Positions 1-7,963 of a stretch of DNA of 35,033 nucleotides are shown in pieces. Numbering within the stretch: position 1 is the stretch's first letter; each line of letters starts with the position of its first letter. The position numbers were made by a program, and so were the translations under genes. The stretch covers positions 1-35,033 of the forward strand of contig CAMMJA010000010.1 of assembly GCA_946497145.1 (NCBI GenBank). Direction: 5' to 3'. The notes under the pieces are model-generated. The model made no database searches. It was not told where the DNA came from and saw only the letters and a program-made list of their open reading frames with translations. The stretch is from an uncultured Mycoplasmatota bacterium (GTDB lineage Bacteria > Bacillota_I > Bacilli_A > RF39 > UBA660).

Positions 1-839
1 TTTATTATCAGAATCAAAAAACCATAGATATGCTTTATATGACTGAAGAAGAAAGGCCGATTGTCCAGCAGATATTTGGAAGTGATAAAGATTCATTTGT
101 AAGTTCTGCGAAGTATATATATGAACATATGAAACCAGATATTATCGATATTAATATGGGATGTCCGGTTCCTAAAGTTGCCCAAAGGGCGCAGGCGGGC
201 GCTGCACTTTTGAAAAATCCAAGTAAGATTTTTGAAATTGTTAGGGCAGTAGTGGATGCGGTTCCTATTCCAGTGACTGTCAAAATTAGAAGTGGTTGGG
301 ATATGGAACATATCAATGCAGTTGAGGTTGCTAAAATTTGTGAGCAAGCAGGAGCAAAGGCAATTTGCGTACATGCTAGAACAAGAAGTCAGGGATATAC
401 CGGTAAAGCAGATTGGAATATCATCAAACAAGTCAAGGAAGCCGTAATGATTCCTGTCATTGGAAATGGAGATGTTACCACCCCTATCTTAGCAAAAAAA
501 ATGTTGGACGAAACAAACTGTGATGCTGTTATGATTGGACGTGGTGTCTTAGGAAATCCTTGGTTAATTCGTGATACTGTTGCTTATTTAGAGAATAAAA
601 CGTTACCAAAAGAAGTAACTCCTAAAGAGAAAATAGAGATGTGTCTTAAACATTTGAAATACTTGTCGGACTTAAAGAATGAAAAAACGGCTCTATTGGA
701 AATTAGAAATCACGTTGCTTGGTACTTAAAGGGATTGCCTAAATCAAATGAAATCAAAAATAAAATCTATCAAACGAGCAAGATCGATGATATAATAAGT
801 ATATTAAAAGATTATGGAAAGGAAATGGAATATGCGTAA
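1..839 (+). CDS. dusB: tRNA-dihydrouridine synthase DusB, 5' end cut by window edge
   Basis: FMN-dependent enzyme that reduces uridine to dihydrouridine in tRNA. The frame is open from base 3 (YYQNQKTID...) with no start, so the listed ATG at 30 is internal and roughly the first 50-60 residues lie outside the window. The family signature INMGCPVPKV (with the catalytic Cys) is followed by AGAALLKNP, then VHARTR and GYTGKADW (RNA and flavin contacts), IGNGDV and the phosphate-binding stretch MIGRGVLGNPW. The C-terminal helical RNA-binding domain is complete and ends in TAA. A dus gene directly before lysS matches the B. subtilis yacF-lysS arrangement. It overlaps the next gene by 8 bases, so they are co-transcribed; the promoter is outside the window. 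DusB rather than another Dus paralogue is inferred from context. Confidence 0.95.
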   Translation, partial: YYQNQKTIDMLYMTEEERPIVQQIFGSDKDSFVSSAKYIYEHMKPDIIDINMGCPVPKVAQRAQAGAALLKNPSKIFEIVRAVVDAVPIPVTVKIRSGWDMEHINAVEVAKICEQAGAKAICVHARTRSQGYTGKADWNIIKQVKEAVMIPVIGNGDVTTPILAKKMLDETNCDAVMIGRGVLGNPWLIRDTVAYLENKTLPKEVTPKEKIEMCLKHLKYLSDLKNEKTALLEIRNHVAWYLKGLPKSNEIKNKIYQTSKIDDIISILKDYGKEMEYA

Positions 840-1515
840 AAAAGAAGAAAAGGAAAAAGTGGAAGTAATAAAAAAAGACAATAAGAAGCAAAGTGCAGAT
901 GTTCCTTACGAGGAGAGTAAACCACAAAAGGCATATTTTTTTCAACGATTTGCTGCTTATATCGTAGATATCTTAATTGTGAGTTTGGTTTTTAGTTTGA
1001 TTACTTTACCGATTCCAGAAAGTAAGAATTTATCAAAAATTGAAGATGAAATGATCACGTTAAATGAAAAGTATTTAAATGAAGAAATCGATACGGATCA
1101 GTATATCAATCAAAGTATCAGCATTAGTCATGATGCGGCTTATGAGAGTTTTATTTATACTATTATTCAAATTGCCTTGATTATTCTTTACTTTGTTGTC
1201 TTTCAATTTTATAATAAGGGGCAAACGCTTGGAAAAAAGATTTTTCGTATTCGAGTAGTAAAGTCAGATGGACAAGAATTGTCTATGAACGATATGATTT
1301 TTAGAAGTTTTATCATTAATTCAATTTTAGTAAATATGATTATTCTTGCCTTTACTTTATTGGCATCTGATACGATATATTTTTATACAAGTAATATTTT
1401 ACAATTTGTGCAAGGATTGTTGTTGATTATCACAGTGATTATGGTCGTGTATCGTCAAGATGGAAAAGGATTACATGATATGATTGCGAAAACAGAAGTG
1501 GTAGTAGAAAAATAA
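832..1515 (+). CDS. RDD family integral membrane protein
   Basis: Membrane protein of about 227 residues. A charged Lys/Glu-rich N-terminus (about 35 residues) precedes YFFQRFAAYIVD, the Arg...Asp signature of the RDD domain at the first membrane helix. Other helices follow near residues 105-125, 160-185 and 190-210, and the family motif GQTLGKKIFRIRVV lies between helices 2 and 3. The last part, DGKGLHDMIAKTEVV, is the typical RDD end. I prefer ATG 832 over the ORF-track start at 814 because AAAGG at 818-822 sits 9 bases upstream; this start overlaps the dusB stop. The function of RDD proteins is largely unknown (some are implicated in ion transport). Co-transcription with dusB and lysS does not point to a job. 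Confidence 0.85.
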   Translation: MRKKEEKEKVEVIKKDNKKQSADVPYEESKPQKAYFFQRFAAYIVDILIVSLVFSLITLPIPESKNLSKIEDEMITLNEKYLNEEIDTDQYINQSISISHDAAYESFIYTIIQIALIILYFVVFQFYNKGQTLGKKIFRIRVVKSDGQELSMNDMIFRSFIINSILVNMIILAFTLLASDTIYFYTSNILQFVQGLLLIITVIMVVYRQDGKGLHDMIAKTEVVVEK

Positions 1516-1526
1516 AAGGAGGAAAC

Positions 1527-3008
1527 ATGAGAGAGTTAACGGAACAAGAGAAAGTTCGAAGAGAGAAAGTAGAAGCCGTACGGGCTATTTGCAATCCATA
1601 TCCAGATCGTTTTGAGATTACACATGAACTCAAAGATGTGCGAAATGTTGAAGATGGAGTCGATCACATTAAAGTTGCTGGTCGTATTGTTTTGATGCGT
1701 AAGATGGGAAAGATGAGCTTTTTGACGATTCGCGATGTATCTGGTTTTATTCAAGTATCTATCAAGATCGATATGGTAGGAGAGGAAAATTATCAATTTT
1801 TTAAGGATAATTTTGATTTAGGGGATTTCATCGGAGTAGAGGGTGAAATGTTTACTACGCATACTGGAGAGAAGACCATTCGGGCGAGTCGATTTGTTTT
1901 TTTAGGAAAAGCGTTGAAACCGTTACCGGAAAAGTTCCATGGATTAACGGATGCGGAAATGTGTTATCGTAATCGCTACGTTGATTTAATTATGAATGAA
2001 AGTACTAGAAAACGTTTTTTGTTGAAGTATGAGTTTATCAAGCAAATCAGACGTTATTTGGAGGATAAGAATTATATTGAAGTAGAAACGCCGGTACTGA
2101 TTAACAAACCAAGTGGTGCTTTGGCAAAGCCGTTCCGGTCGCATCATAATGCTTTAGATATTGACGTTTATCTTCGTATTGCACCTGAAACATATTTAAA
2201 GCGTGCGGTCATTGGCGGGTTCAACAAAGTGTTCGAATTTGCTAGATGTTTTCGAAATGAAGGAATGGATGCTACCCATTTACAAGATTTTACGATGTTA
2301 GAAGCATACTGTAGTTATTACAATTATCGTGATAATATGAAATTCATCGAAGATACGTTAAAAACAGTTATTCAAAAAGTATACGGAACTTTACTGATTC
2401 CCATTGGTGAAAAGGAAATTGATTTTTCTAAAAAATGGGAAGTAGTATCTTTTCGTGATTTGATTCAAAAATATGTAAACATTGATATTAACGTGTACAA
2501 TACGCAAGAAAAACTATTAGAAGTGATTAAAGAGAAGGGAATTGATTTGGATTCTGAAGTTGCCATCGAACAACTTGGATATGGAAAACTTGTCGATTTA
2601 CTTTATAAAAAAGTGGCAAGACCTTATATGATTGAACCGGTATTTTTAATTGAACATCCGATTGAATTATCACCTCTTGCTAGAGCGAATGACGAGAATC
2701 CGACCATTACGGATCGATTCCAGTTAGTAATCAATGGTGCTGAAATTGTCAATGCTTATTCTGAGTTGGTAGATCCAGTTGAGCAAATGAAGCGTTTAGA
2801 AGAGCAAGCACGTTTAAATGCCAATGGAGATCCAGAAGCCATGGTAATGGATATGGATTATATTGAAGCCATGGAATATGGAATGCCACCAATTTCTGGT
2901 TGGGGAATGGGAATCGATCGTGTGATTCAAGTATTAACAGATACGCCAAACATCAAAGATAATGTTTTGTTCCCTTTAATGAGACCATTAGAAGATCAAA
3001 ATCAATAA
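1527..3008 (+). CDS. lysS: Lysyl-tRNA synthetase, class II
   Basis: Charges tRNA-Lys with lysine in the cytoplasm. The 493 residues match the usual length. An N-terminal OB-fold anticodon-binding domain (residues about 45-135, with VAGRIVLMRKMGKMSFLTIRD) is followed by the class II catalytic core: motif 1 around the helix ending YIEVETPVL, motif 2 FARCFRNEGMDATHLQDFTMLE, and motif 3 GWGMGIDRVIQVL. The lysine-site segment NGAEIVNAYSEL is present. The start ATG follows a strong AAAGGAGG site at 1515-1522. It is the last gene of the dusB-RDD-lysS unit, and a terminator hairpin begins inside its stop codon. No T-box is visible between the genes. Confidence 0.98.
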   Translation: MRELTEQEKVRREKVEAVRAICNPYPDRFEITHELKDVRNVEDGVDHIKVAGRIVLMRKMGKMSFLTIRDVSGFIQVSIKIDMVGEENYQFFKDNFDLGDFIGVEGEMFTTHTGEKTIRASRFVFLGKALKPLPEKFHGLTDAEMCYRNRYVDLIMNESTRKRFLLKYEFIKQIRRYLEDKNYIEVETPVLINKPSGALAKPFRSHHNALDIDVYLRIAPETYLKRAVIGGFNKVFEFARCFRNEGMDATHLQDFTMLEAYCSYYNYRDNMKFIEDTLKTVIQKVYGTLLIPIGEKEIDFSKKWEVVSFRDLIQKYVNIDINVYNTQEKLLEVIKEKGIDLDSEVAIEQLGYGKLVDLLYKKVARPYMIEPVFLIEHPIELSPLARANDENPTITDRFQLVINGAEIVNAYSELVDPVEQMKRLEEQARLNANGDPEAMVMDMDYIEAMEYGMPPISGWGMGIDRVIQVLTDTPNIKDNVLFPLMRPLEDQNQ

Positions 3009-3034
3009 AAAGGTGCATAACCTTTTTATTTTTT
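3007..3034 (+). terminator. Intrinsic terminator of dusB-RDD-lysS unit
   Basis: AAAAAGGT (3007-3014), a 5-base loop GCATA, and ACCTTTTT (3020-3027) form a perfect 8-bp stem followed by a T-rich tract. The left arm starts within the lysS TAA at 3006-3008. Confidence 0.85.
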
Positions 3035-3055
3035 GTTAAAAATTAGGTGGAATGC

Positions 3056-3084
3056 TTGTAAAATCTACCAATTCTAAGTATAAT
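3056..3084 (+). promoter_or_regulatory. Promoter of the permease gene
   Basis: TTGTAA (3056-3061), a 17-base spacer and TATAAT (3079-3084). The start point would be about 3091, immediately before the Shine-Dalgarno GGGAGG at 3092-3097, giving a leader of only about 13 bases. Confidence 0.75.
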
Positions 3085-3103
3085 TAGTATTGGGAGGGTT
3101 AAT

Positions 3104-4498
3104 ATGAAGAAACATAATGGATTAAAAGTCGTATTGATTTCCATTTTAACTTTGTTCTTGTTGACATGGATTTTACCAGCAGCCGTGTATCAAGGCAGTT
3201 ATTTGGATCAAGGACGCGTTCAAATGGGACTATTTGATTTGTTTTCATATCCAACAGCAACGGTGGCTTACTTTGGATATGTTGGAATCTTCGTTTTGTT
3301 GATTGGAGGATTCTATGGAGTTTTATCTAAAATAGGTGCCTATCGCACTTTGTTAGATAAGATTGTTGCTAAGTTTAAAGGAAAAGAAGGATTGTTACTT
3401 GCCATTATTATGATAATTATGGCAGTTGCTACATCTGTTTGTGGCTTGTCACTTATCTTGCTTTTCTTCTTCCCACTTATTATTTCTCTTATTTTATTGA
3501 TGGGATATAATAAGTTGGTTGCAGCAGGAGTGACGGTCGGCTCTGTTATGATTGGTTTAATCGGTACTACGTTTGCTGGGGGTACGTTAGATTTATTAAA
3601 TCAAGTATTGGGCTTAAATATGCAAACGGAACTAGTTACGAAAATTATTATTTTGGTAATTGGTTTGGTACTTCTTATTTTCAATACTTTAATGTATGCG
3701 AAAAAGATAAAAGGTACTTCTGTTGAGAAAAAAGAAGAATACATTCCGGAAAAAATTGAATCAAAGAGAAAAGTATGGCCTTTGGTTCTTGTATTAGATA
3801 TCGTTTTCATCATCATGGTATTAAGTTTTATATCTTGGTATACAGCGTTTAACGTTGATATCTTTGATCAAGCAACAGATGCTATAGCAGGATTTGAAGT
3901 TGGTGGCTTTACTATTTTCAGTAAGATTTTGGGCTCTACGTTACCAGCATTTGGTTATTGGTCAATCAATGAAATCATGGTAACGTTGATGGTTGCCATC
4001 ATTGTTATCGCACTTATTTATCGAGTAAAATTCAACGATTTTATCACGAACTTCTTAAATGGTGCGAAAAAAGCATTAGGACCTGCTGCTTTGATGTTAC
4101 TTATTTATACATGCTTAATCATCGTTGTTTATAATCCATTCCAACTAGTAATTACGGATTTCCTTTTGGGATTAACGAAAGGATTTAACGTGGTAACTTC
4201 TACAATTGTTGCCCTTTTATCTAGTTTGTTCAATGTGGAAATGGCTTATTCTATTCAAAATACAGTCCCATTTATGACAAGTGTGATTACAGATACATCT
4301 GTATATCCATTGATCGCAATTATTTTCCAAACGATGTATGGTTTTGTTATGTTAGTGGCTCCTACTTCTGTCATTTTGATGGGAACACTTGCATACTTGA
4401 AAATTCCATATCAACAATGGTTAAAGTATATTTGGAAATTATTGTTGCAATTACTTGTTGTGTTGTTTATCATCTTTGTTATCGTTATGTTGGTATAA
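3104..4498 (+). CDS. YfcC/DcuC-like permease, ion transporter superfamily
   Basis: Polytopic membrane protein of 464 residues with roughly 10-12 hydrophobic segments. One central basic hydrophilic loop (about residues 200-225, rich in Lys and Glu) separates two halves, as expected for the repeat fold of the ion transporter superfamily. The N-terminus, TWILPAAVYQGSY, resembles the WxxPAGxY opening of YfcC-type proteins. The small-residue hairpin regions (ATSVCGLSL and LIGTTFAGGTLD in the first half) look like re-entrant transport elements. YfcC homologues are annotated as putative basic amino-acid antiporters. Position next to lysS would fit lysine-related transport, but that is a guess and the substrate cannot be read from sequence. 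It is a monocistronic unit with its own promoter and terminator. Confidence 0.7.
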   Translation: MKKHNGLKVVLISILTLFLLTWILPAAVYQGSYLDQGRVQMGLFDLFSYPTATVAYFGYVGIFVLLIGGFYGVLSKIGAYRTLLDKIVAKFKGKEGLLLAIIMIIMAVATSVCGLSLILLFFFPLIISLILLMGYNKLVAAGVTVGSVMIGLIGTTFAGGTLDLLNQVLGLNMQTELVTKIIILVIGLVLLIFNTLMYAKKIKGTSVEKKEEYIPEKIESKRKVWPLVLVLDIVFIIMVLSFISWYTAFNVDIFDQATDAIAGFEVGGFTIFSKILGSTLPAFGYWSINEIMVTLMVAIIVIALIYRVKFNDFITNFLNGAKKALGPAALMLLIYTCLIIVVYNPFQLVITDFLLGLTKGFNVVTSTIVALLSSLFNVEMAYSIQNTVPFMTSVITDTSVYPLIAIIFQTMYGFVMLVAPTSVILMGTLAYLKIPYQQWLKYIWKLLLQLLVVLFIIFVIVMLV

Positions 4499-4521
4499 AA
4501 GAAGCGCTGCTTCTTTTTTTT
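4497..4521 (+). terminator. Intrinsic terminator of the permease gene
   Basis: AAAAGAAGC (4497-4505), loop GCT, GCTTCTTTT (4509-4517), then more T. The stem begins within the TAA stop codon (4496-4498). Confidence 0.85.
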
Positions 4522-4559
4522 GTTTATAAATTTTGTCAGTATTTTGGTGGCATAAAAGA

Positions 4560-4589
4560 TTGCCTAAACATACAAAATAAACATAGAAT
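4560..4589 (+). promoter_or_regulatory. Probable promoter of clpC
   Basis: TTGCCT (4560-4565), an 18-base spacer and TAGAAT (4584-4589) put the start near 4596, directly before the AAGGGAG ribosome site at 4597-4603, for a 16-base leader. No CtsR heptad repeat (GGTCAAA-type) and no CIRCE element (TTAGCACTC-N9-GAGTGCTAA) is visible around it. Confidence 0.5.
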
Positions 4590-4611
4590 AATCTTGAAGG
4601 GAGATTAAACT

Positions 4612-6921
4612 ATGTTTTCAAAATTTAATGAAGAAGCACAAAAAGTTCTTATTTTAGCAAAAAAAGAAATGACTGATTTGAAACATCCTTACGTTGGTAG
4701 CGAGCATTTATTACTGGCTATTTTATCTAATCCATCGTTAGAGGTTACAAAAAAACTAACAAGTTATCAGTTGACTTATCAGAGATTAAAAGAAGAAATT
4801 ATTTCTGTGATTGGAATGGGAAGTGAAGCCAATCAATGGTTTTTATATACACCGTTATTAAAGAGAATTATGGAGACGGCTATTTTAGAAAGCAAAGAAA
4901 ACAATGACGGAGAAGTTACAGTAGAGCATTTATTTTTGGCTTTGCTGGAAGAAGGAGAAGGGGTCGCTATTCGCATTATGTTGGGAATGAATATAGATGT
5001 GGATGCGATCTACAGCGAATTTTCTTCTAAGTTAGTACAGAAAAAAGGAAAAGGGAAAAAGAAATTGTTTGTGGAAGAATTTGCGGTTGATTTTAACAAA
5101 AGAGCACTAGCAGGAGAAATTGATCCTGTTATTGGGCGAGATGAAGAAATTACGAGATTAATTGAGATTTTGTCCCGTAGAACGAAAAACAATCCTTTGT
5201 TGATTGGAGAGGCCGGAGTTGGGAAGACGGCCATTGTTGAAGAGTTAAGTAGAAGAATTGTTGAAGAAAACGTTCCTGATTTTTTGAAGGGGAAACGAAT
5301 TTTATCTTTGTCGATGGCTGGAATGGTCGCAGGAACGAAATATCGTGGTGAATTTGAAGAACGAGTGGGTAAAATTTTAAAAGAAGTTGAAAATAATTCT
5401 GATATTATCTTGTTTATCGATGAAATTCATACGTTGGTTGGAGCAGGAGGTGCAGAAGGAGCAATCGATGCTTCTAATATTTTAAAACCCGCTTTAGCAA
5501 GAGGAAAACTTCGTTTGATTGGTGCGACGACTACGATGGAATATAAAGAGTGTATAGAAAAAGATAAAGCACTATCTCGTAGATTTCAACTTATTTATGT
5601 TGAAGAACCAAAACAAGATAAAATTTATGATATTTTATTAAAGTTGAAGCCATTATACGAAAGCTTTCACGGTGTAACAATTTCTGATGAAATTTTGAGA
5701 TTGATCATTACACTTTCTGATCGTTATATCTACGATAGAAAACAACCCGATAAAGCGATTGATACTTTAGATGAGGTATGTGCGAAAGTTGCGCTTACCA
5801 AAGACGATAAAGATTTAGAGTTGGATCAATTGTCTTTGGAAATGAAGCACTTGCTGGAACAAAAAAATAAAGCCATCATAGATCAGGACTTTGAGAAGGC
5901 CTCTTTATTAAAACGACAAGAGCAAATATTAGAAGATAAGAAGAATCGTTTGGAGTTAGCTAATTTAAAGAAGAAAGAAGTTCGTTCTGTGACGAAAGAA
6001 ATGGTTGCTTCTGTCATTCATCTAAAAACGAAAATACCGGTTTATGAAATTATGGATAATGATCAAGTAATGTTAAAAAATATGGAACAACAATTAAATG
6101 ATGTTGTTTTTGGACAAGAAAGTACGATACATGATTTATGTAATATCACCAAACGTATGAAAGTAGGATTTCAAGAGGAAAAACGACCGCATTCTTTTTT
6201 GCTGGTTGGACCAACAGGAGTAGGAAAAACGATGTTGGTAAAAGAGTATGCTAAGTTATTATTTGGTAAAGATAATTTTATTCGTTTGGATATGAGTGAA
6301 TACAAAGAAAGCCATAGTGTTAGTAAGATCATTGGTTCTCCTCCTGGTTATGTGGGTTATAGTGATTATAAAAATGTACTGGAGGAAGTAAGAGAAAAGC
6401 CGCATTCTGTTATCTTATTAGATGAAATTGAAAAGGCACATCCTTCTGTTTTGCATTTGTTTTTACAAGTATTAGATGATGGAATGTTGAAAGATTCTAA
6501 AGGAAATGTTGTGCGTTTTGATCACACTATTATTTTTATGACTTCTAATTTAGGGTACCAGAGAAACAATGTTGGTTTTTGTGAACATAAAGAGCAGAAT
6601 GTTTTGAGTCAGTTAAAAGAATATTTTAGTATGGAATTTTTAAATCGTTTGAATCAAGTTTTTTTATTTCAACCGATGAAAGAAGATGTGGTAAAAAAAA
6701 TAATAAAAGAAAAATTACAACTGGTGAAACAAAGATTTCGTAATAAGGAGATTACGCTAAGTTTTTCAGAAAAGTTAGTAGATGATATTTTAAAATTGTC
6801 TCAGTATGAAGAGTTTGGTGCTAGAAAAATAGATAAAATTATCGGTGATAAAATCGATGTTTTGGTAATTGACTCTATGTTGGAAGGAAAGAAAAAATTA
6901 CAAATTAAGGAAATTAGTTAG
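4612..6921 (+). CDS. clpC: ClpC-type AAA+ unfoldase, Clp protease ATPase subunit
   Basis: Hexameric unfoldase that feeds proteins to the ClpP peptidase. Domains in order: N-domain (residues about 1-145, opening [15 protein letters not shown]), first AAA+ module with Walker A GEAGVGKT near residue 200 and Walker [10 protein letters not shown], a UVR-like coiled middle region ([17 protein letters not shown], about 425-440), second AAA+ module with GPTGVGKT near 533 and [12 protein letters not shown], and a C-terminal D2 small domain. The tripeptide VGF (about residue 652) after TSNLG matches the ClpP-docking loop of ClpC, so this is a protease partner and not a ClpB disaggregase. Its 769 residues are slightly short of the roughly 810 of B. 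subtilis ClpC. The usual neighbours ctsR, mcsA and mcsB are absent here. It has its own promoter and terminator. Confidence 0.95.
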   Translation: MFSKFNEEAQKVLILAKKEMTDLKHPYVGSEHLLLAILSNPSLEVTKKLTSYQLTYQRLKEEIISVIGMGSEANQWFLYTPLLKRIMETAILESKENNDGEVTVEHLFLALLEEGEGVAIRIMLGMNIDVDAIYSEFSSKLVQKKGKGKKKLFVEEFAVDFNKRALAGEIDPVIGRDEEITRLIEILSRRTKNNPLLIGEAGVGKTAIVEELSRRIVEENVPDFLKGKRILSLSMAGMVAGTKYRGEFEERVGKILKEVENNSDIILFIDEIHTLVGAGGAEGAIDASNILKPALARGKLRLIGATTTMEYKECIEKDKALSRRFQLIYVEEPKQDKIYDILLKLKPLYESFHGVTISDEILRLIITLSDRYIYDRKQPDKAIDTLDEVCAKVALTKDDKDLELDQLSLEMKHLLEQKNKAIIDQDFEKASLLKRQEQILEDKKNRLELANLKKKEVRSVTKEMVASVIHLKTKIPVYEIMDNDQVMLKNMEQQLNDVVFGQESTIHDLCNITKRMKVGFQEEKRPHSFLLVGPTGVGKTMLVKEYAKLLFGKDNFIRLDMSEYKESHSVSKIIGSPPGYVGYSDYKNVLEEVREKPHSVILLDEIEKAHPSVLHLFLQVLDDGMLKDSKGNVVRFDHTIIFMTSNLGYQRNNVGFCEHKEQNVLSQLKEYFSMEFLNRLNQVFLFQPMKEDVVKKIIKEKLQLVKQRFRNKEITLSFSEKLVDDILKLSQYEEFGARKIDKIIGDKIDVLVIDSMLEGKKKLQIKEIS

Positions 6922-6922
6922 T

Positions 6923-6945
6923 GTCAGAGAAATCTGGCGTTTTTC
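6923..6945 (+). terminator. Terminator of clpC
   Basis: GTCAGA (6923-6928), a GAAA tetraloop, and TCTGGC (6933-6938, one G-T pair) followed by GTTTTTC. The stem is short and the T-run modest. It begins two bases after the TAG stop. Confidence 0.6.
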
Positions 6946-7183
6946 GACAGAAAACAAATAGTTGACATATACAATCAAATTATAATCAGAAGTATTAACT
7001 ACAAATGGAGGAAATGCGGTTTGTTATAAACTTGGGAAAACTTTAGACAACAACTTTTATTACTTATACTTATCAAACTGTGAGGATATTAATAGGAATT
7101 GGTATTTTCTATATTTAGTTGGGTAGAAATAAACATAAAAATGTTTACTATATATATAATATAACATAATATGTGAATATATA
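6946..7183 (+). other. AT-rich intergenic region without a recognisable gene
   Basis: The gap between clpC and the antitoxin gene (6922-7235) is the only gene-free stretch above 300 bases. It holds the clpC terminator, a TTGACA (6962-6967) and TATAAT (6981-6986) only 13 bases apart, a 46-codon frame without a start codon (6986-7126), a 10-codon ATG frame at 7014 with a badly spaced ribosome site, a TA-repeat-rich run (7149-7185) and the toxin-antitoxin promoter. I see no tRNA, convincing RNA or repeat. It may be flanking DNA that arrived with the toxin-antitoxin module. Confidence 0.5.
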
Positions 7184-7212
7184 TTGACTAATTTAGAATG
7201 AACTGATATCAT
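7184..7212 (+). promoter_or_regulatory. Promoter and possible operator of the toxin-antitoxin pair
   Basis: TTGACT (7184-7189), a 17-base spacer and TATCAT (7207-7212) place the start near 7219, just before AAGGAAGG (7221-7228). An inverted repeat AATGA-N7-TCATT (7197-7213) overlaps the -10 and could be the site where the ribbon-helix-helix antitoxin represses its own operon. The repeat is short, so the operator call is tentative. Confidence 0.65.
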
Positions 7213-7235
7213 TTAATAAGAAGGAAGGCGATGAT

Positions 7236-7535
7236 ATGGCTAATGTGACAAGTGTTATTAACGTTAATGTTCCAGCAGAAGTAAAAGAAGAAGCAAATAG
7301 TATTCTTAATAATTTAGGGTTGAATATGACTACGGCTATCAATGTGTTTTTAAAAAGAGTTATTTACGAGCGTGGCATTCCTTTTGAAGTGAAAGAACCA
7401 AGGCCGAGTAAACAAACGTTGGATTCTTTACAAGAGTTAGATTATATGGAAACGCATCCTGATGAGTATAAAGCTTATTATAGTGTTGCAGAATTAAAAG
7501 AGAGTTTGTTATCTGATGATGAAATATCATATTAA
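7236..7535 (+). CDS. RelB/DinJ-family antitoxin
   Basis: Small protein (99 residues) of the RelB/DinJ ribbon-helix-helix family. Residues about 5-15 (SVINVNVPAEVK) form the DNA-binding strand. They are followed by EEANSILNNLGLNMTTAINVFLKRVI, the characteristic DinJ helix pair ending in the segment before GIPFEV. The acidic C-terminus would wrap around and neutralise the toxin. ATG 7236 is chosen because AAGGAAGG is 7 bases upstream; an out-of-frame ATG lies at 7231. The last 20 bases overlap the toxin gene, the usual arrangement for coupled translation. Expected role: bind the toxin and repress the shared promoter. Confidence 0.9.
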   Translation: MANVTSVINVNVPAEVKEEANSILNNLGLNMTTAINVFLKRVIYERGIPFEVKEPRPSKQTLDSLQELDYMETHPDEYKAYYSVAELKESLLSDDEISY

Positions 7536-7803
7536 GTATTCTAAAAATTTTAAAAAACAATTAAAGAGAATACTAAAACAAGGTAAGGACATTGATAAAC
7601 TATTGATCGTTGTAGATGTGTTAGCAAAGGGACAATCTTTAGATATTAAATATAAGGATCATGCTTTGATTGATAATAAATACTATCGTAATTGTAGAGA
7701 ATGTCATATTGAGCCGGATTGGTTATTGGTTTATAAATATCATAATAGTGAGTTAATATTATATTTAGTAGAAACAGGGAGTCATAGTGATTTGTTTATT
7801 TAG
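7516..7803 (+). CDS. YafQ-family mRNA interferase toxin
   Basis: Predicted ribosome-dependent endoribonuclease toxin of the RelE/YafQ fold (95 residues; it may start at the second ATG, 7519). Residues known to be catalytic in E. coli YafQ have counterparts: His in YKDHAL, His-Asp-Trp in CHIEPDWLLVY, and the C-terminal His in TGSHSDLF. The toxin therefore looks intact. Its start lies inside the antitoxin gene, so toxin translation depends on antitoxin translation, and a terminator follows directly. The pair sits between conserved housekeeping genes, which suggests horizontal acquisition. Confidence 0.9.
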   Translation: MMKYHIKYSKNFKKQLKRILKQGKDIDKLLIVVDVLAKGQSLDIKYKDHALIDNKYYRNCRECHIEPDWLLVYKYHNSELILYLVETGSHSDLFI

Positions 7804-7810
7804 AAAATAT

Positions 7811-7838
7811 AACTGTAATGAAATTGTTGCAGTTTTTT
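7811..7838 (+). terminator. Terminator of the toxin-antitoxin operon
   Basis: AACTGTAA (7811-7818), an 8-base loop, and TTGCAGTT (7827-7834, one G-T pair) followed by TTTT. Confidence 0.75.
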
Positions 7839-7871
7839 AGTGGATGAAAACTCGCTATTTATCTTGTTATA

Positions 7872-7880
7872 TGTTATAAT
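7872..7880 (+). promoter_or_regulatory. Extended -10 promoter of cysS
   Basis: TGTTATAAT without a good -35 at the right distance. The predicted start near 7887 coincides with the first base of a small hairpin AGATA-N6-TATCT (7887-7902). The leader to cysS is about 77 bases, too short for a T-box. Confidence 0.6.
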
Positions 7881-7963
7881 GGCGTCAGATAGCATTTTAT
7901 CTATAAAATATAAATTACATAATTTTTCCACAATTTAATATTATAATAAAAAGGATGATGGAG

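Noticed and set aside
6962-6986. TTGACA and TATAAT boxes
   Set aside because: The spacer is only 13 bases, outside the 16-18 range, and no gene or RNA clearly follows; not called as a promoter.
6986-7126. 46-codon open frame (AVCYKLGKTLDNNFYYLY...) in the clpC-antitoxin gap
   Set aside because: No ATG, GTG or TTG start and no ribosome site in frame. It is too short and AT-rich to call a pseudogene of a recognisable family.
7811-7960. T-box riboswitch upstream of cysS
   Set aside because: The leader is only about 77 bases with no specifier-loop or TGG-type T-box sequence; a T-box needs roughly twice that length.
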